Source: Alternaria dauci (Eukaryota; Ascomycota; Dothideomycetes; Pleosporales; Pleosporaceae). From it: a stretch of DNA of 64,000 nucleotides. The stretch spans positions 1,922,001 to 1,986,000 of the forward strand of contig NC_091278.1 in NCBI RefSeq assembly GCF_042100115.1. Direction: 5' to 3'. Every line of letters begins with the position of its first letter. Positions within the stretch are counted from its first letter, which is position 1. Positions 33,533-44,526 of this stretch are shown one piece after another. The notes under the pieces are model-generated. The model ran no database searches. It saw only the letters and a list, made by a program, of their open reading frames with translations, and was not told the origin of the DNA. The position numbers and the translations under genes are program-made.

Positions 33533-36040
33533 ATGTCAGGCTGTTCACTCGTTGCCGCGGGCTTGCCGTCCCTCATTGGGACGGCCACCCCAACCTTCAG
33601 CTACGATAACAACAGGCACACTCTCTTAGCTGGCGATAATTTTGGTATCCAGATGACTTACATGTCGGGTACTTCTACATGTTACTCGGGAACCAGGCCT
33701 ACCTTCACTCCAATCATCTCCAACCCGGGTCTCCTGTACACTCGTACCTGCAATTACGTCACACAAGGAGCGCCGGCAACCTATACGGGGATCTTCTGTC
33801 CCCTGGCCGACCTTTGGGCCTGGATCAACACTGGTGCTTACACGATCAACAACTACCAACTGCTCAATCCATTTGCAGTCGTTCCTCAACCTTTCACCGC
33901 CACGTTCGGTGATGCGCCTGCACCGACCACAATCGCTACAAACACTGTTGTGGTGACGTCGACTGTTACCAACACTGCTTTTGCTCCTGTTCAACCCGTA
34001 GCGACTACCACGGTCACTACCGCCTCTGCCACTACCACACGTACAAGCACGGCCACAATTGCGATCCCAGTCACCAGTCCATTCACGCAGATTGTTACCT
34101 CGTGCCCAACGCCCTCGAGCACGTCTCAAGCTCCAATCGTGCCGGTCTTGTCTTCCGTTGTCGCTCCTGTGTCATCTTCCGTCCTAGCCCCGGTCCTATC
34201 GTCCGTTGTCGCGGTGTCGTCTTCTGTCTTGGCTCCGGTCTTATCGTCCGTTGTCGCAGTGTCATCTTCTGTCCTGGCCCCGGTCCTATCGTCCGTTGTC
34301 GCCCCGGTCTCAACTTCTGTCGCTATCCCGGTCTCAACTTCTGTTGCTGTCCCGGTCTCAACTTCTGTTGCTGTCCCGGTCTCAACTTCTGTTCTGGCTC
34401 CGGTCCTATCTTCAGTTGTCGCTCCGGTGCCCTCTGCATCTGGCCTATCTTGCCCGGCAAGCGATGGCGCAACCTTCAGCACGCCTCAGGGAAATTTCAT
34501 CGTGGAATGCTTCATCGACCGCAGCAACAATGACATCGGCATTGCACCAAGTAACCCTGCAACCTACGAGCAATGTATCCAGGCTTGCGCGAGTACTTCG
34601 GGCTGCCAGGCTGTCGCCTATCTGCCTAACGGTCCTTGCTATTTGAAGAATGGCCTTGGCGCGCCCAGGTCCAACAACAACGTCTGGGGTGCTAGGATTG
34701 CATCTGTACCTGTATCCTCATCCGCGGTAGCAACCACATCGTCCACACGCTCTTCCTCCTCTCCCGTTGCTACTACCACAGTTGTTAGTACTACAGTAGT
34801 TAGTACCACGGTATTCGTCCCTAGCTCCTCTTCCTCCTCTGCTGCCAACCCTGGCGCTAGCGCTTCGTGCCCTGGCTCCAACGGTTCAACTGTCGTTGTG
34901 AATGGTAAGATGTACCTCGTCGAGTGCGGCTCTGACTACACTGGCGGAGAAATCCCTGGTCCAACGAGCCCAACCTGGCCAGGCTCCTATGAGAAGTGTT
35001 TGGCGGACTGTGCTTCCACTTCAGGTTGTGTCGCTGTCAGCTACGTCGTAGGTGGCCCATGCTACTTGAAGAGCTCGATCAATGGTGCGAGGTCCAACTC
35101 CAACGTCATCGGTGGACGATTAATTAGCATCGTCTCGACTTCGGTTGCGCCTACATCATCTGTTGCCACCTCCTCTCGCATCACCTCATCTTCTCCAGTG
35201 GCAGCCACAAGCTCTACATCAGTCACTTCCGCCGCCCCTACTCCTAACCCCTCGACCGTTACTGTCACAACGACTATCTCCAGCACAGCGTACCAATGCG
35301 CGTGCACGCCTACTAGTGTCTTTAGTACCTCGTCGAGCGCTCCTGTCCCGAGCTCAACGACTGCTGTCACTTGCCCTGGTTCTAACGGTTCAATCTTCGT
35401 GACTTCATGTGGCGCATCCTATGCAGTCGAATGCAGCGCCGATCGTTACGGCAATGATCGTAAGTAGCTTGAGTCTGCTTTTCCCATACACATCAGCTAA
35501 TCTAGTATACAGTTCCGAACGGTCTTGTCTACACTGACACATATGAGCAATGTCTCCAGGCCTGCGACAAGACCGCTGGATGTGTCAATGTTTCCTGGGT
35601 TATAGGCAAGCCTGGTGCTTGCTACATGAAGGGCAGCATCGGCGCCATTCGAGACAACGTGAACATCATTGGAGCTCGCAAGCTTTCTGGATGTGTTCCC
35701 CTGAAGCTTCACCGCAAGCGTGTTGCAGTTCCCGCCCGCGAGCAGAAGCTCGCCAAGCGTGCTGGCTACTACGGCCCTGACTTCACATTTGTTCAAGAAC
35801 GCGTCGTTGCGACTGCGACTGCTACTGTCCTGAGTACGGTCACTACGTGAGTATTTTCCGTTATTCTTCACCATGCACATGCTTACCAGTGACAGCACCT
35901 CCTCACAAACCTTCGGTACTGCCACACAGACGGCTTTCACACTTGCCTCTGCCACTGTGGCCACCACCACCAGCGTGCCTACCACTGTTTACAACATTAT
36001 TACCGTCACCACATGCCCACTCGCACTTCCTATCCGCTAA
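33533..36040 (+). CDS. PAN/Apple-like three-module, Ser/Thr-rich surface-type protein
   Basis: Exons 33533-35459, 35513-35846 and 35896-36040 give 801 residues. Three modules of about 85-90 residues, starting near residues 304, 445 and 612, share the order VEC, then YE(Q/K)C, a CAST-SGC-x-AV block, CY(L/M)K and a final (S/D)N-x-N-x-(I/W)GAR. They have six regularly placed cysteines and look like PAN/Apple-type modules. Linkers are Thr/Ser/Val-rich and probably O-glycosylated; residues 204-297 form an octapeptide repeat. The composition is typical of a cell-wall or extracellular adhesin-like protein. Oddly, the N-terminus (MSGCSLVAAGLPSLIG) is not a good signal peptide, and no GPI signal is evident at the end (LALPIR). 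A possible Kex2-type site (AKRAG) follows the third module. The third module is split by the first intron. Confidence 0.82.
34142..34423 (+). repeat. octapeptide-coding tandem repeat, 24-bp period
   Basis: Twelve units of the pattern PV(L/S)(S/T)SV(V/L/A)A, ten of 8 and two of 7 codons (94 codons), inside the PAN-repeat gene. Some DNA units are near-identical (CCGGTCTCAACTTCTGTTGC in successive copies), so copy number is likely to vary between strains. Confidence 0.85.
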
Positions 36041-36594
36041 AATGTGGCGTTTTACTCTACCACACTGTTCAACCTCGGCCAACTCCAGACACGACTTGTA
36101 GTGCCTGTCACCACACGTTGATCTCAACTATTGTCGCTCTTTAGCACATGTTTCGTCACTCTCGATTGATACTAAAACATGTATCACTATCATAGAGACA
36201 GTAGACAGCTTAATGAAAGTCCTTGCCTCCTTGAAACAATGAATTCTTGACGGTGAGGTGTAATTGTATGCACCCACGCATCTACCTAAAGTGACCATAT
36301 CGCGCGAAACAACATGCTCCATCGTCGCGAGCCAACACACTGCACTTCTAATATCCGCCAGCACATAGCCCATTGCATCATCTCCTATTCTAGTCACCGC
36401 CTCGTATTCATTCACCGTATAGCTCAACTATAAATTTCTGGAGCCATCTCCTACCAAAATCATTTCATATCACAAAATCATCTTACTCATCCACCACAGA
36501 ATCCTACCTGAAGCTCCCAGGAAGATATAACATATACCAAGAACAACACTATCTACCAAATTTCTATCAAGGCCGTGATACAGCAACGCACAAG
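36041..36594. other. intergenic, nothing recognised
   Basis: 554 bp between the PAN-repeat gene and a small plus-strand ORF. Its last 170 bp are A/C-rich like a fungal leader, consistent with transcription of that ORF. Confidence 0.5.
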
Positions 36595-36867
36595 ATGTAC
36601 AACCGCTTCACGCCCCAAGAATGGGCACAGGAAAACTACTACGCCTACTTGCGCGGCATCTCGCCTCCACGCAATCGCCACGAAGAACCAAGACCAGGTT
36701 ACTATCCAAACGAGTACCGTACCGTCAGCCCGACGAGAGCAGCGGGGTTGCAGAGGAGACCACGTGTTAGTTCTATTCGGCAACCGCCTCCGTGTGGCGT
36801 GGGCTGGTGGGATGGAGAGGAAGGATTGAGGGGTTATCGGGGTAGAGGATACTGGGGGAGACGATAA
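36595..36867 (+). CDS. small Arg/Tyr/Pro-rich protein, 90 residues
   Basis: An intronless ATG-started frame in a good context (ACAAGATGTAC) after an A/C-rich leader. The product is polar and basic with many Arg, Tyr, Pro and Gly (FTPQEWAQENYYAYLRG near the start, GYRGRGYWGRR at the end). This is the style of small RNA-associated or low-complexity fungal proteins. No family recognised. Composition is not random for this region, which is why it is listed, but expression evidence is needed to accept it. Confidence 0.45.
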   Translation: MYNRFTPQEWAQENYYAYLRGISPPRNRHEEPRPGYYPNEYRTVSPTRAAGLQRRPRVSSIRQPPPCGVGWWDGEEGLRGYRGRGYWGRR

Positions 36868-37336
36868 GGTGGGCCAGTCGAGGGCGTAATTGTTGTAGGG
36901 ATAAATGGATATTATTGATTATGTGGTTTAGTGGGTGTCAATAATATTGGTGGATATATTCTTATGCCAGGTTGAGGACAGCATATTTTGAATCATCTGT
37001 TGCGGTATCACGTTTGCATCTATACCGTCTCGTACTCTCATACAATATGTGCTCGAGCACTTCTATTGAAAACCTTACAAACCCTCGCAGCACAGAGTGG
37101 AACCAAACGACTCTTCCCCCCTAGCATCCTTCTTCAAACTCTCGCTTCGCAATCTGCAACCAATCCCCCTCAGGCATCGGGAACCTCCTAGAATATTGTT
37201 CCGAAAACAGTATCCCAGCGGGAGAGTTGGCCCACACTGTGCTGCACGAGACTCTAAAATTATCCAGAACATTCAGGCTTCCCATTCTATGCCGCATCAT
37301 GTGCACACAAATCACACCCTGCGTAAGCCAGATGAG
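36868..37336. other. intergenic between convergent genes
   Basis: 469 bp, A/T-rich at its left end (36890-36970), between the small ORF and the F-box-like gene. No gene recognised. Confidence 0.5.
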
Positions 37337-38038
37337 CTAGCGAAAGTGGAAGGCGTTGTTGTCGAGACTCTTTTCAACGGCCGAAGAGCCTCGTAGAACC
37401 ATGCGTAGAGCAGCGTGGACGAAAATGAGTCGTGCACCATCCAACAGGTTGTTGTTGACCTGCGACATCAAGTTGAGGCGGAGAAAGACTTTTGCGCCGT
37501 GTTTCCGGTTTGCGTGGCAGAAGGCGTGGATGGCAGGATATTCGGCGCCGGTCAGTAGCTGTCCGATGGCGTAACAATAGGGGGCGGGCATGCAGGTCAA
37601 GGTGGGGCTGACTGACCTTGTTGGTGCTTCGACAATGTCGATGCGCTGGATCTTTCGATGATGCTTCGAGTCGATGGAGGATAGCAAGCGAGAGCAGATT
37701 TCTCGTGCCGATACTGTGCCCTTGCTTTCCACGACGATGTGGTTGTAGCCTAGGCTTAGCCCACGCGTTTCCTGACATGTTTGTCGGCAGGCGTATCGTA
37801 GTTGGTTGAGCTCTGCTTCTGGAGAAGCAGGGCAGTCGCGTGTTTCCTTTTCACAGGGTACACTCCTTGTGTGGAGTTTGGGGATGTGGACAATATCATC
37901 GCCCTTCTTGGTGCTGATGGTAGTACCGTATACCGGCTGTGAGCTGGTAAGTACATGTGAGTAAATTCCCAGTCGAATCTCAGCGGGGAGCAGGAGCAAT
38001 GTGCTGGAGGAGTTGTTTGACGTCATTGTCGGGTCCAT
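37337..38038 (-). CDS. F-box-like / 2EXR-type fungal protein
   Basis: A 233-residue intronless frame from the ATG at 38038 (MDPTMTSN). The frame is open further upstream, but the farthest start there is a TTG. After a Ser/Asn leader it has LLLLPAEIRLGIYSHVL (about residues 13-29), the hallmark of the large fungal F-box-like/2EXR group. The conserved NQLRYACRQTCQETRGLSLGYN and later FLRLNLM segments follow. Members are abundant in Pezizomycotina and mostly uncharacterised; a role as a Skp1-binding adaptor is family inference only. Spare Cys residues do not form a recognised motif. Confidence 0.7.
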   Translation of the reverse strand: MDPTMTSNNSSSTLLLLPAEIRLGIYSHVLTSSQPVYGTTISTKKGDDIVHIPKLHTRSVPCEKETRDCPASPEAELNQLRYACRQTCQETRGLSLGYNHIVVESKGTVSAREICSRLLSSIDSKHHRKIQRIDIVEAPTRSVSPTLTCMPAPYCYAIGQLLTGAEYPAIHAFCHANRKHGAKVFLRLNLMSQVNNNLLDGARLIFVHAALRMVLRGSSAVEKSLDNNAFHFR

Positions 38039-38910
38039 CGTCTTTGTTATCGGAGATGCTATGTTGACGACGAGGTGTGTGAGTAGAGAAACTTCCTGGC
38101 GGATTGTAAGCGAAATATGTGTATGTGTCTGAGTGTTCAAATCGAAACGGAAGAAAGGCAAAAGATATACTCGCTGACTAACGTCGTTTATTGAACCGAT
38201 TATGCTTTGGTTACTGAACCATGGTTCTGCGACTGTCCCACAGAACAAAAGGGGAAGGCCAAATTAATGCCGTTAATCTTTTTGGGAACTTTGTGTCTTC
38301 CTCCCAAGTCTGTAATATCAATTTCTCGAGGGTTAGGAGTCTGGCCGAGATATTGGAAGTACTGTTGACCCACGCGAGAGCACATCAGTTAGCAATCTCA
38401 CTTTATTTTGGACAACCCCCACTTGCCTACCTTTCCAACATGCCATCACAACATCTATTTCCAAAAAAAAAAAAACTCAATAGTCAATATCGAACGTCTA
38501 ATTCCATATCTTTCTCAAGGTCTGCGTCGAATTGTGTGAGAGTAGGAGGAGTCGAAGAAAAACAGATTCCGCTAAACCTAGCCGCTGAACCGCTGAGTGC
38601 CAACAGACTGATAACATGAACGCCATTGCCAAAAAATGCCATACCCTCATCAAAAAGCGCCTGTGCGTACCATCCATGCAACATAAAACAGCGTGAAACG
38701 TCATATTCTTTGCCAACTCTTGTCTTTCGTGCGCAGGCCAACCAATTGTTATCAATAATATTGCCTCCTTGTGTTGTCTACGTGCATACAGACCACTTCA
38801 TCAGGCGTCAGGGTCCGGTGACAACGACTGCAAGGAGGCGGTCGTGCACTGTCATCGTGGGTGGCGATTTGAGGGCCATCAGGGGTGACGAAATGCCTGA
38901 GGTTGGTGCC
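38039..38910. other. intergenic, contains A13 run
   Basis: 872 bp between the F-box-like start and the stop of the RBR ligase gene, both minus strand. A run of 13 A at 38463-38475. Open frames on either strand here show no domain-like features. Confidence 0.5.
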
Positions 38911-40596
38911 CTACACCAAGTCTACGTTGAACTTCCAGGTGCCTGTCGATGTTAGCAGCAGTTCAGTGAGGGCAGAAAAGACAACTAACCGAGCTTCAGA
39001 TTCTCCGCAGTGTCGTTGAGGACGATGATCCTTCTCTTGGTGCAGTATGAGGTTTTATCAAGGATATCAACCTTGAGGTCCTTGAGCTGATCGATTGGCT
39101 TCTCAAACATCTCGCTGAGGTTCTCGACGGCCATTTCCAGGTCCTTTTGGTTATCCTCGAAGATCTCCGTGAGGTTGTTTCGCGCAAGGTAGTAGGCAAA
39201 GGCGTAGGTCCACTTGAGTACCTGTCGACACTGCTGAAGTGCATGTGAAGCCTGGTCCAGGAATTGCACCTCAATCCATGACATGCCCGACGAGTTTTGT
39301 AGTTGCTGCATCTTCTTCTCGGTCTTGAGGTAGAGGTCTTTGTCTAGCTTGGCCGATTGTTCGTGGTTGGCAAAGCGATTGTAGTAATGGAGATATCGTT
39401 CGAGCGATTGCCGGGACTTGGCCTGCGCATCGCGGGCTTCCGATCCGCTCTTTTCCTCAAAGCGATTGCAGTTGTACCAGCTCGTGCCGTGCTCTGACCA
39501 CTTGCCCATGCACATCCAGCAAAACTCGTTGCGACACTTTCTGCATGTCATGTGGTTGCACCCTCCATTCTTCTCAATGGTGGAGTTGCAGTTTGGGCAT
39601 TCTTTTGTGTTGGCCGATATCCAGTTGGCCGTCTCCGAGTCGTCCTCGCACTTCTTGACCCATTTCTTCACTAGAGCGCAGGGTGCGGGCTGGTGGTTGT
39701 TGAGCGTGCATCCAAAGCAGAAGTCGTGTCCGCACTCGCAGTGCACCGTGGGCACGACCTTTGTGAGATCCTTGCTCTTTACCGGGCATTCGACAGCGTA
39801 TTTGCAATCGGGCGCAGGGCACCATTTGAGGTTTTCTTTGTCGTCGACGTAGGTCCGTGTGAGGAGGGTGTGATATCTACGAGTGTTAGCAGGCTTTGGG
39901 GAAGGTAGAGCGGCATCGACGTACCTGTCTTGGAGGTCTGCTGTAACGAGAAGGTCTAGCGATTTCGAATCGACTATCCGGGTGCAGCCCTCTCCGGGGC
40001 AGCGTATTCGGGCAGCCTCTCCCTCGTCCTGAATCTTGGTGCCGAGGTATTGCCTGTAGCAGTCCAAGCAGAACCTGTGCCCGCACTTCATGGCAAACGT
40101 CCGCATGTCCTTGTCATCGTCGCAGCAGATGTCGCAGACGAAGCCTGGTATCTTCTCAATCTTGGGCGGATTGGCGGTGGAGTCGTGGCCCAGTCCTGCC
40201 GTCTCGAGGACCTCGTCCGTCTTCTCCATGTACTGGTCGATCAAGCGTTCCTTGTTCCATCGCAGGTGGCGGAGGAGGATGGCGGCGGCCTCTGGTGGTT
40301 GGCCAAGGATGCTCGCAACCTCGTCGATCTGCTTGTCCTGCTGTGCTTGGATCTGGGCAGGGTCAAAGACTTTGAAGTCTACTTCAAAGGCCTGCTTGGT
40401 GGGCTTGATGTCCTTGTCTTGCGTCTCGAAGCCCACGTCGTCTTGGTCCATGTCAAAGTCGGAGTCTGTTGCATGTTAGTGTGCGGCTGCAGTCGTAGCT
40501 GGGGGGATGCGCACCTTCTTCGAGGCCCAAGTCGCTGTCCTGGTCGTCAAAGCCATCGCCGCTCATGGAGCTGTTGAAGTCGTCGTCCGAGTCCAT
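38911..40596 (-). CDS. RBR E3 ubiquitin ligase, Ariadne-1 (ARIH1) type
   Basis: Four exons, 40515-40596, 39925-40465, 38990-39876 and 38911-38942, encode 513 residues. An acidic N-terminus is followed by a UBA-like helix region (about 70-110). RING1 begins CDICCDD at 138 and runs to about 190; the IBR spans about 207-274. RING2 (about 301-330) has CPNCNSTIEKNGGCNHMTC, in which Cys314 is the expected thioester cysteine. The Ariadne domain follows (WYNCNRFEE, RYLHYYNRFANH). The enzyme takes ubiquitin from an E2 onto Cys314 and passes it to targets; ARIH1 relatives work with neddylated cullins. The 48-nt intron 39877-39924 is a multiple of three and lacks a stop, so retention would only insert 16 residues. 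The last 10-codon exon ends TWKFNVDLV; without splicing, the protein would end at NLKLG. Confidence 0.93.
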
Positions 40597-41355
40597 TGCG
40601 TCGGCGTGGGTTGCGGGTGTGACCGGGAGGCTGACAGCTGGGGAGTTTGTCTTCTTATGGGGGGGCTCCTCTGCGGGGCTGAGGTAATTGTCTGCCTCGT
40701 CGGCCTTCCGCTTGCGAAGGGTAGTTGGAGGCGTGATGATGGAGATGTCCCGCCTGATGACGGAACGCTAGCTCGACAGGCTGCGGCGGAAGAGAGCGTG
40801 TGTGCAAACGGGCGATAAGGCCTGAGGCGCGCGTGCAGAGTGGCGGTACAGGTGTGGGAGAAAGCAAGGGTATTGGTCAGCTGAACAGAAGGGAGGGAGT
40901 CACAAGAGTTGCGAAGTCTGGCGTGCACCAAGTCGATGGATGGTCCTATGCGGGCACTCATCGGGTGGCCCGAGCGCCTTTGGGAGGCAACAGCCCAGGG
41001 GCGCGCCCGGAACTTGGCCGTCCTCTCCACATTTCCCTCTGCCGCCTCACCCAACGCCACTTTGGCCTTAGTACAATCACTCGCATGGGTACTGTGAATG
41101 CGTTGATGCACACCACAGTCGCTGCCTTGCGACAGCTTGCCCGCTCCGTAAGCACAAACGTATGCTGCGGACAACAGTCGGCCGTCCGTCGCCTCTACAG
41201 TGTTCTGGCCAATGCCCAGCAGATGAAACCGGCCAGCGACATGGACTTTCTTCAACTCATGCTAGCGTTGCTTTTTTTCCACAAAGCATCGTGGGCTCCA
41301 GCACCTGCATGTAATAGAAGCTCTTATTCATCTTCTTGCTTCGTTGTAGCGACCA
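40597..41355. other. intergenic, promoter of RBR ligase gene
   Basis: 759 bp between two minus-strand genes. GC-rich, no gene recognised; antisense frames here have no domain-like features. Confidence 0.5.
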
Positions 41356-43626
41356 CTAATCCTCGTCGCTCTCTTCCTCGCTCTCTTCCTCGCTCTCGTC
41401 CTCACTTTCCATCTGCAAAAAGTCAATCAAGCTCTTCGTCTTCTGCCTGACCTTCTCCATGTCCGCGTTCTCCGTGCTCTTCTCGTCCTCCCACCACTGA
41501 ATCATACCGTCCTCTTCTATCGAGTCTAGTTCAACCAGTTTAGTCGACGCGCTCAGCAAGATCGCATCGCCGTTCTCCTTGTTGCACAAGTCTGCTTGGA
41601 GCAGCAGCATAAAGTCAATCTGATCCGTCTTGCTCTCAGCGCTCTTGTCAAAGATGGACCGATCGATGAGCTCCTTGTGTTGCCCAAAGACCTGCGCGAC
41701 GGCACTCTTGATTGCCTCGCCCGACTTTGTGAGTTGCGTGACGCGCTTGACAAAGGAGGAGACAACGGCACGTCTGACCTGGTGGTCGGAAGCGTTTGTG
41801 CTCATACGAAGTGCCGTCAGCTCAAGCTGGATGTTTGCAGATTCGTGGCCTTCGACAAGCGAATCGTAGATACTGGCAGAAGCGTCGTGATCAAAGTTTG
41901 CCGCATGTTGGCTGTCTGCCGAGCCAACGGATAAGAAACTACTTGTCGCTGATCTGTCATGGCGCTCCATACCCATCATGTCTGCGTCCGAATCTGAGTT
42001 GATTGTGGATATCGACTCGTTCGAGAAGTTGTACACTAATCATGTTAGCACACACCCCCATGGGAGTCGGTGGTCTTGGACTTACTGGGACCTCGGGTAG
42101 CGAGACCATCGACAAGCTCGTCCTCATCATCCTCGTCAGAATCGTGAAACTCAAAGCCGTCGCCTTTCTCGCCAACTATCGCAGGATCTGCATCGCCCCG
42201 GACAATCTCCTCGCCTTGTTCACGTCTCCGCTTTGCTCTTGTGATTCTGTGATCTCCTCGTATCGTCATGCCTTCGCTGATGCTGACCCCATACGATATC
42301 AAAGCACCAGCTTCGATGGTGCACCTGCGACCTATGGCCACTTCGTTCGCGATGACTGCCTTGGTGACTGTGCTGCCATCGGCTATGCTGGCATAGTCCC
42401 AAATGTATGCGCCGTCGATTTTAACATTGCGACCAATTTGACAATGCCTTCCGATAATACTGTTGGTAATAATGCTCTTGTCGCCTATGCTGGTGCCCCG
42501 TCCGATGACTGTCTTTGGCCCAATGATGCAATCGCGTGCGAGTATAACACCCTCCTCTTTGTACGTGTTGCCCTTTTGCAACCGGTATGACTGTCCCTGG
42601 ACAAGGTTGCTGTCCGGACACAACGGGTACGCCCAGCGCGACACAATGTCCTTGCTAACCGAGTCGTAGGCGTGGAGGTTTCGTACTCGTGCCGCGTAGT
42701 GGTCTGAGATGATGTGCGTGTGGAATGTCTTGCCGTTGAGCTCGTAGTCTTTGAGTACGCTGTGTAGGAAGCCCTTGCGAGGCGCCTGGAAATCGAAGTT
42801 GTCGCTCCATAACGCAAGTACGTCGGGTGTGCAGATGTCGATACCGCAGTCGATCAGGTCCTGGCGTACTTCGATCTCCTGGTGGGTGGAAAGCAGCTCG
42901 GGGTCGATGGAGAGGTAGTGCGTCTGGTCGCGGTTCGGCATTTGTTCAAAGTGCAAGCATCTGTCTTTCTGCGGGTCAATCACAAAGACTGGGCTTGTTC
43001 CCTGGGCCTTGGTCCGATGCGTCGCGCCCGCTTCCCGAAGCACCATGGTCATGATGGCATTCTTGTCCTTTGCCCGCCTCGCCCTATGCGCTGCAAGCGC
43101 AGACTCCAGGGGCAGATTGCTGACCACATCGCCGTACACCAAGAGGAAGTCGCCCACCAGCAGACCCCGGCTGTCCAGGTCTCGCATCGCGTCACCAATC
43201 GAGTGTGACGTCGACTGGATGAGCTCCAGTCGCGAGAAGGGTGACGACTTGGAGCTCCATCGCGAAGCTTTTATGTACGCTTCCACCTGTTCCCTGTGTG
43301 CGCCGCAGTAAACAAAGACTTCCTCGACGCCGGCGTTGGCAAGGAACTCGAACGTGTATTCGATGAGCGGGGTATTCGCGAGGGGCAGAAGACACTAGCA
43401 AGTGTCAGCGTGCAGCTGGCAGTAGCTGGGAGAGACATGCGTACTCTTGGGTGCTCGAGGGTGAAGGGATTGAAGCGTGTCTCAAAGGGATCCGCGAGAA
43501 TCTACAACGTTAGCACCGTCCGCGGCCAAGTAACATTGCGCAACCCACCACGGCCTGCAGCGGCTCGTCGCGCTCTTCCTCGCCCAACTTGCCCTTGTCC
43601 TGGCCCTTCTTGCCTTTTGGCGGCAT
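41356..43626 (-). CDS. GCD6: translation initiation factor eIF2B epsilon subunit
   Basis: Four exons, 43549-43626, 43445-43501, 42086-43394 and 41356-42035, encode 707 residues, the normal size. This is the catalytic subunit of the eIF2B guanine-nucleotide exchange factor that recycles eIF2-GDP and is the target of integrated stress control. The N-terminal nucleotidyltransferase-like domain runs from AVILADPFETRFNPFT through CLLPLANTPLIEYT and SIGDAMRD. A left-handed beta-helix follows, with hexapeptide turns such as IGPKTVIGRGTSIGD and IGRHCQIGRN. The C-terminal W2/HEAT domain has the aromatic-acidic patch (MIQWWEDE) and ends in a strongly acidic tail (ESEEESDED). All introns have a CTAAC-like branch point or similar. 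The first exon is Lys/Gly-rich. Confidence 0.95.
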
Positions 43627-44526
43627 GTTTCGTCTTTTTGGTGGTGTGTTGCGCAAAAGGTGGAGGGGCGGTTGGAATGCTAGATTCGTACAAGTGGTGG
43701 TGGGGGGTTTGGGCTACGACTCCCAAAAAAGCTTCCACCAACCTACCACCACCACCGCTGAGTCACAAGCCTGCGGACCAGGGACCACCACGCAAACCCA
43801 GATCTTCGGGTCCCGTCACGTCTCAGATCCTTTAGCGGGGTGGCTCTGCGGGTAAGCCGCTGCAACAGGGCGCATGATTCTCGAACGTGCTCGTGCGCGG
43901 CCTTCTGGGCTGGCTATCAAGGTCTGGACCACCAGGGAGGACATCTACTCGGGAATGCTTATTGCGACGACACTTTCACGTGGGGACACCTGGTGAGCAC
44001 GGGGCTGCAAAGCCGAGAGCCTGACCGTACGGAAAATTTTGCATGGACTGGTAGTTGTCTTGGAATATTCAGGACAATTGAAACTTCGCTAGCTTTTGGC
44101 CCGCTCGTCAGTGTACATTCAAGAGACGAGCGATGCAGGCCGTGTGATTACGGTGAAGTGTTTCAGATGTAAAACTTCTTCGTTGCCGAGAAAAGAATTG
44201 GTTCATTGTTTATCTAACATGTAGGGTATTTTCTAGCAAACGTCCAACCCGGACCTGGCACAATATATGACCTTGGAACGCCGGAGACCCCAAAGGTCCT
44301 AGATACCCTCCCTCATAGACAGCTTCCCGAGCTGTCCAATCCTTGTACTTAATCTCCCGTAGATACAAGGGCCGACCACGACTATCGGCTCGAACATGGC
44401 GAGACGTCTCTGTCCAGCAATGCAATTACGTGCTCCGTGCCTGTCAGCAGGAAGCCTGTGGCTGTACCCCCGTTTTCGAATTATTAACATGAAAATCCCC
44501 TCTTCACCGCCTCGCTATGTGAGATT
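43627..44526. other. intergenic between two minus-strand genes
   Basis: 900 bp holding the promoter of the eIF2B-epsilon gene and the 3' flank of SKN7. No gene, RNA or repeat recognised. Confidence 0.5.

Noticed and set aside
33626..34129. Long minus-strand frame opposite the PAN-repeat gene (also 34126-34482)
   Set aside because: Its repetitive Arg/Gly and Thr/Glu/Asp composition is the mirror of the repeat tract on the coding strand.
38039..38248. N-terminal extension of the F-box-like protein
   Set aside because: Begins with TTG and lacks family similarity; ATG at 38038 is used.
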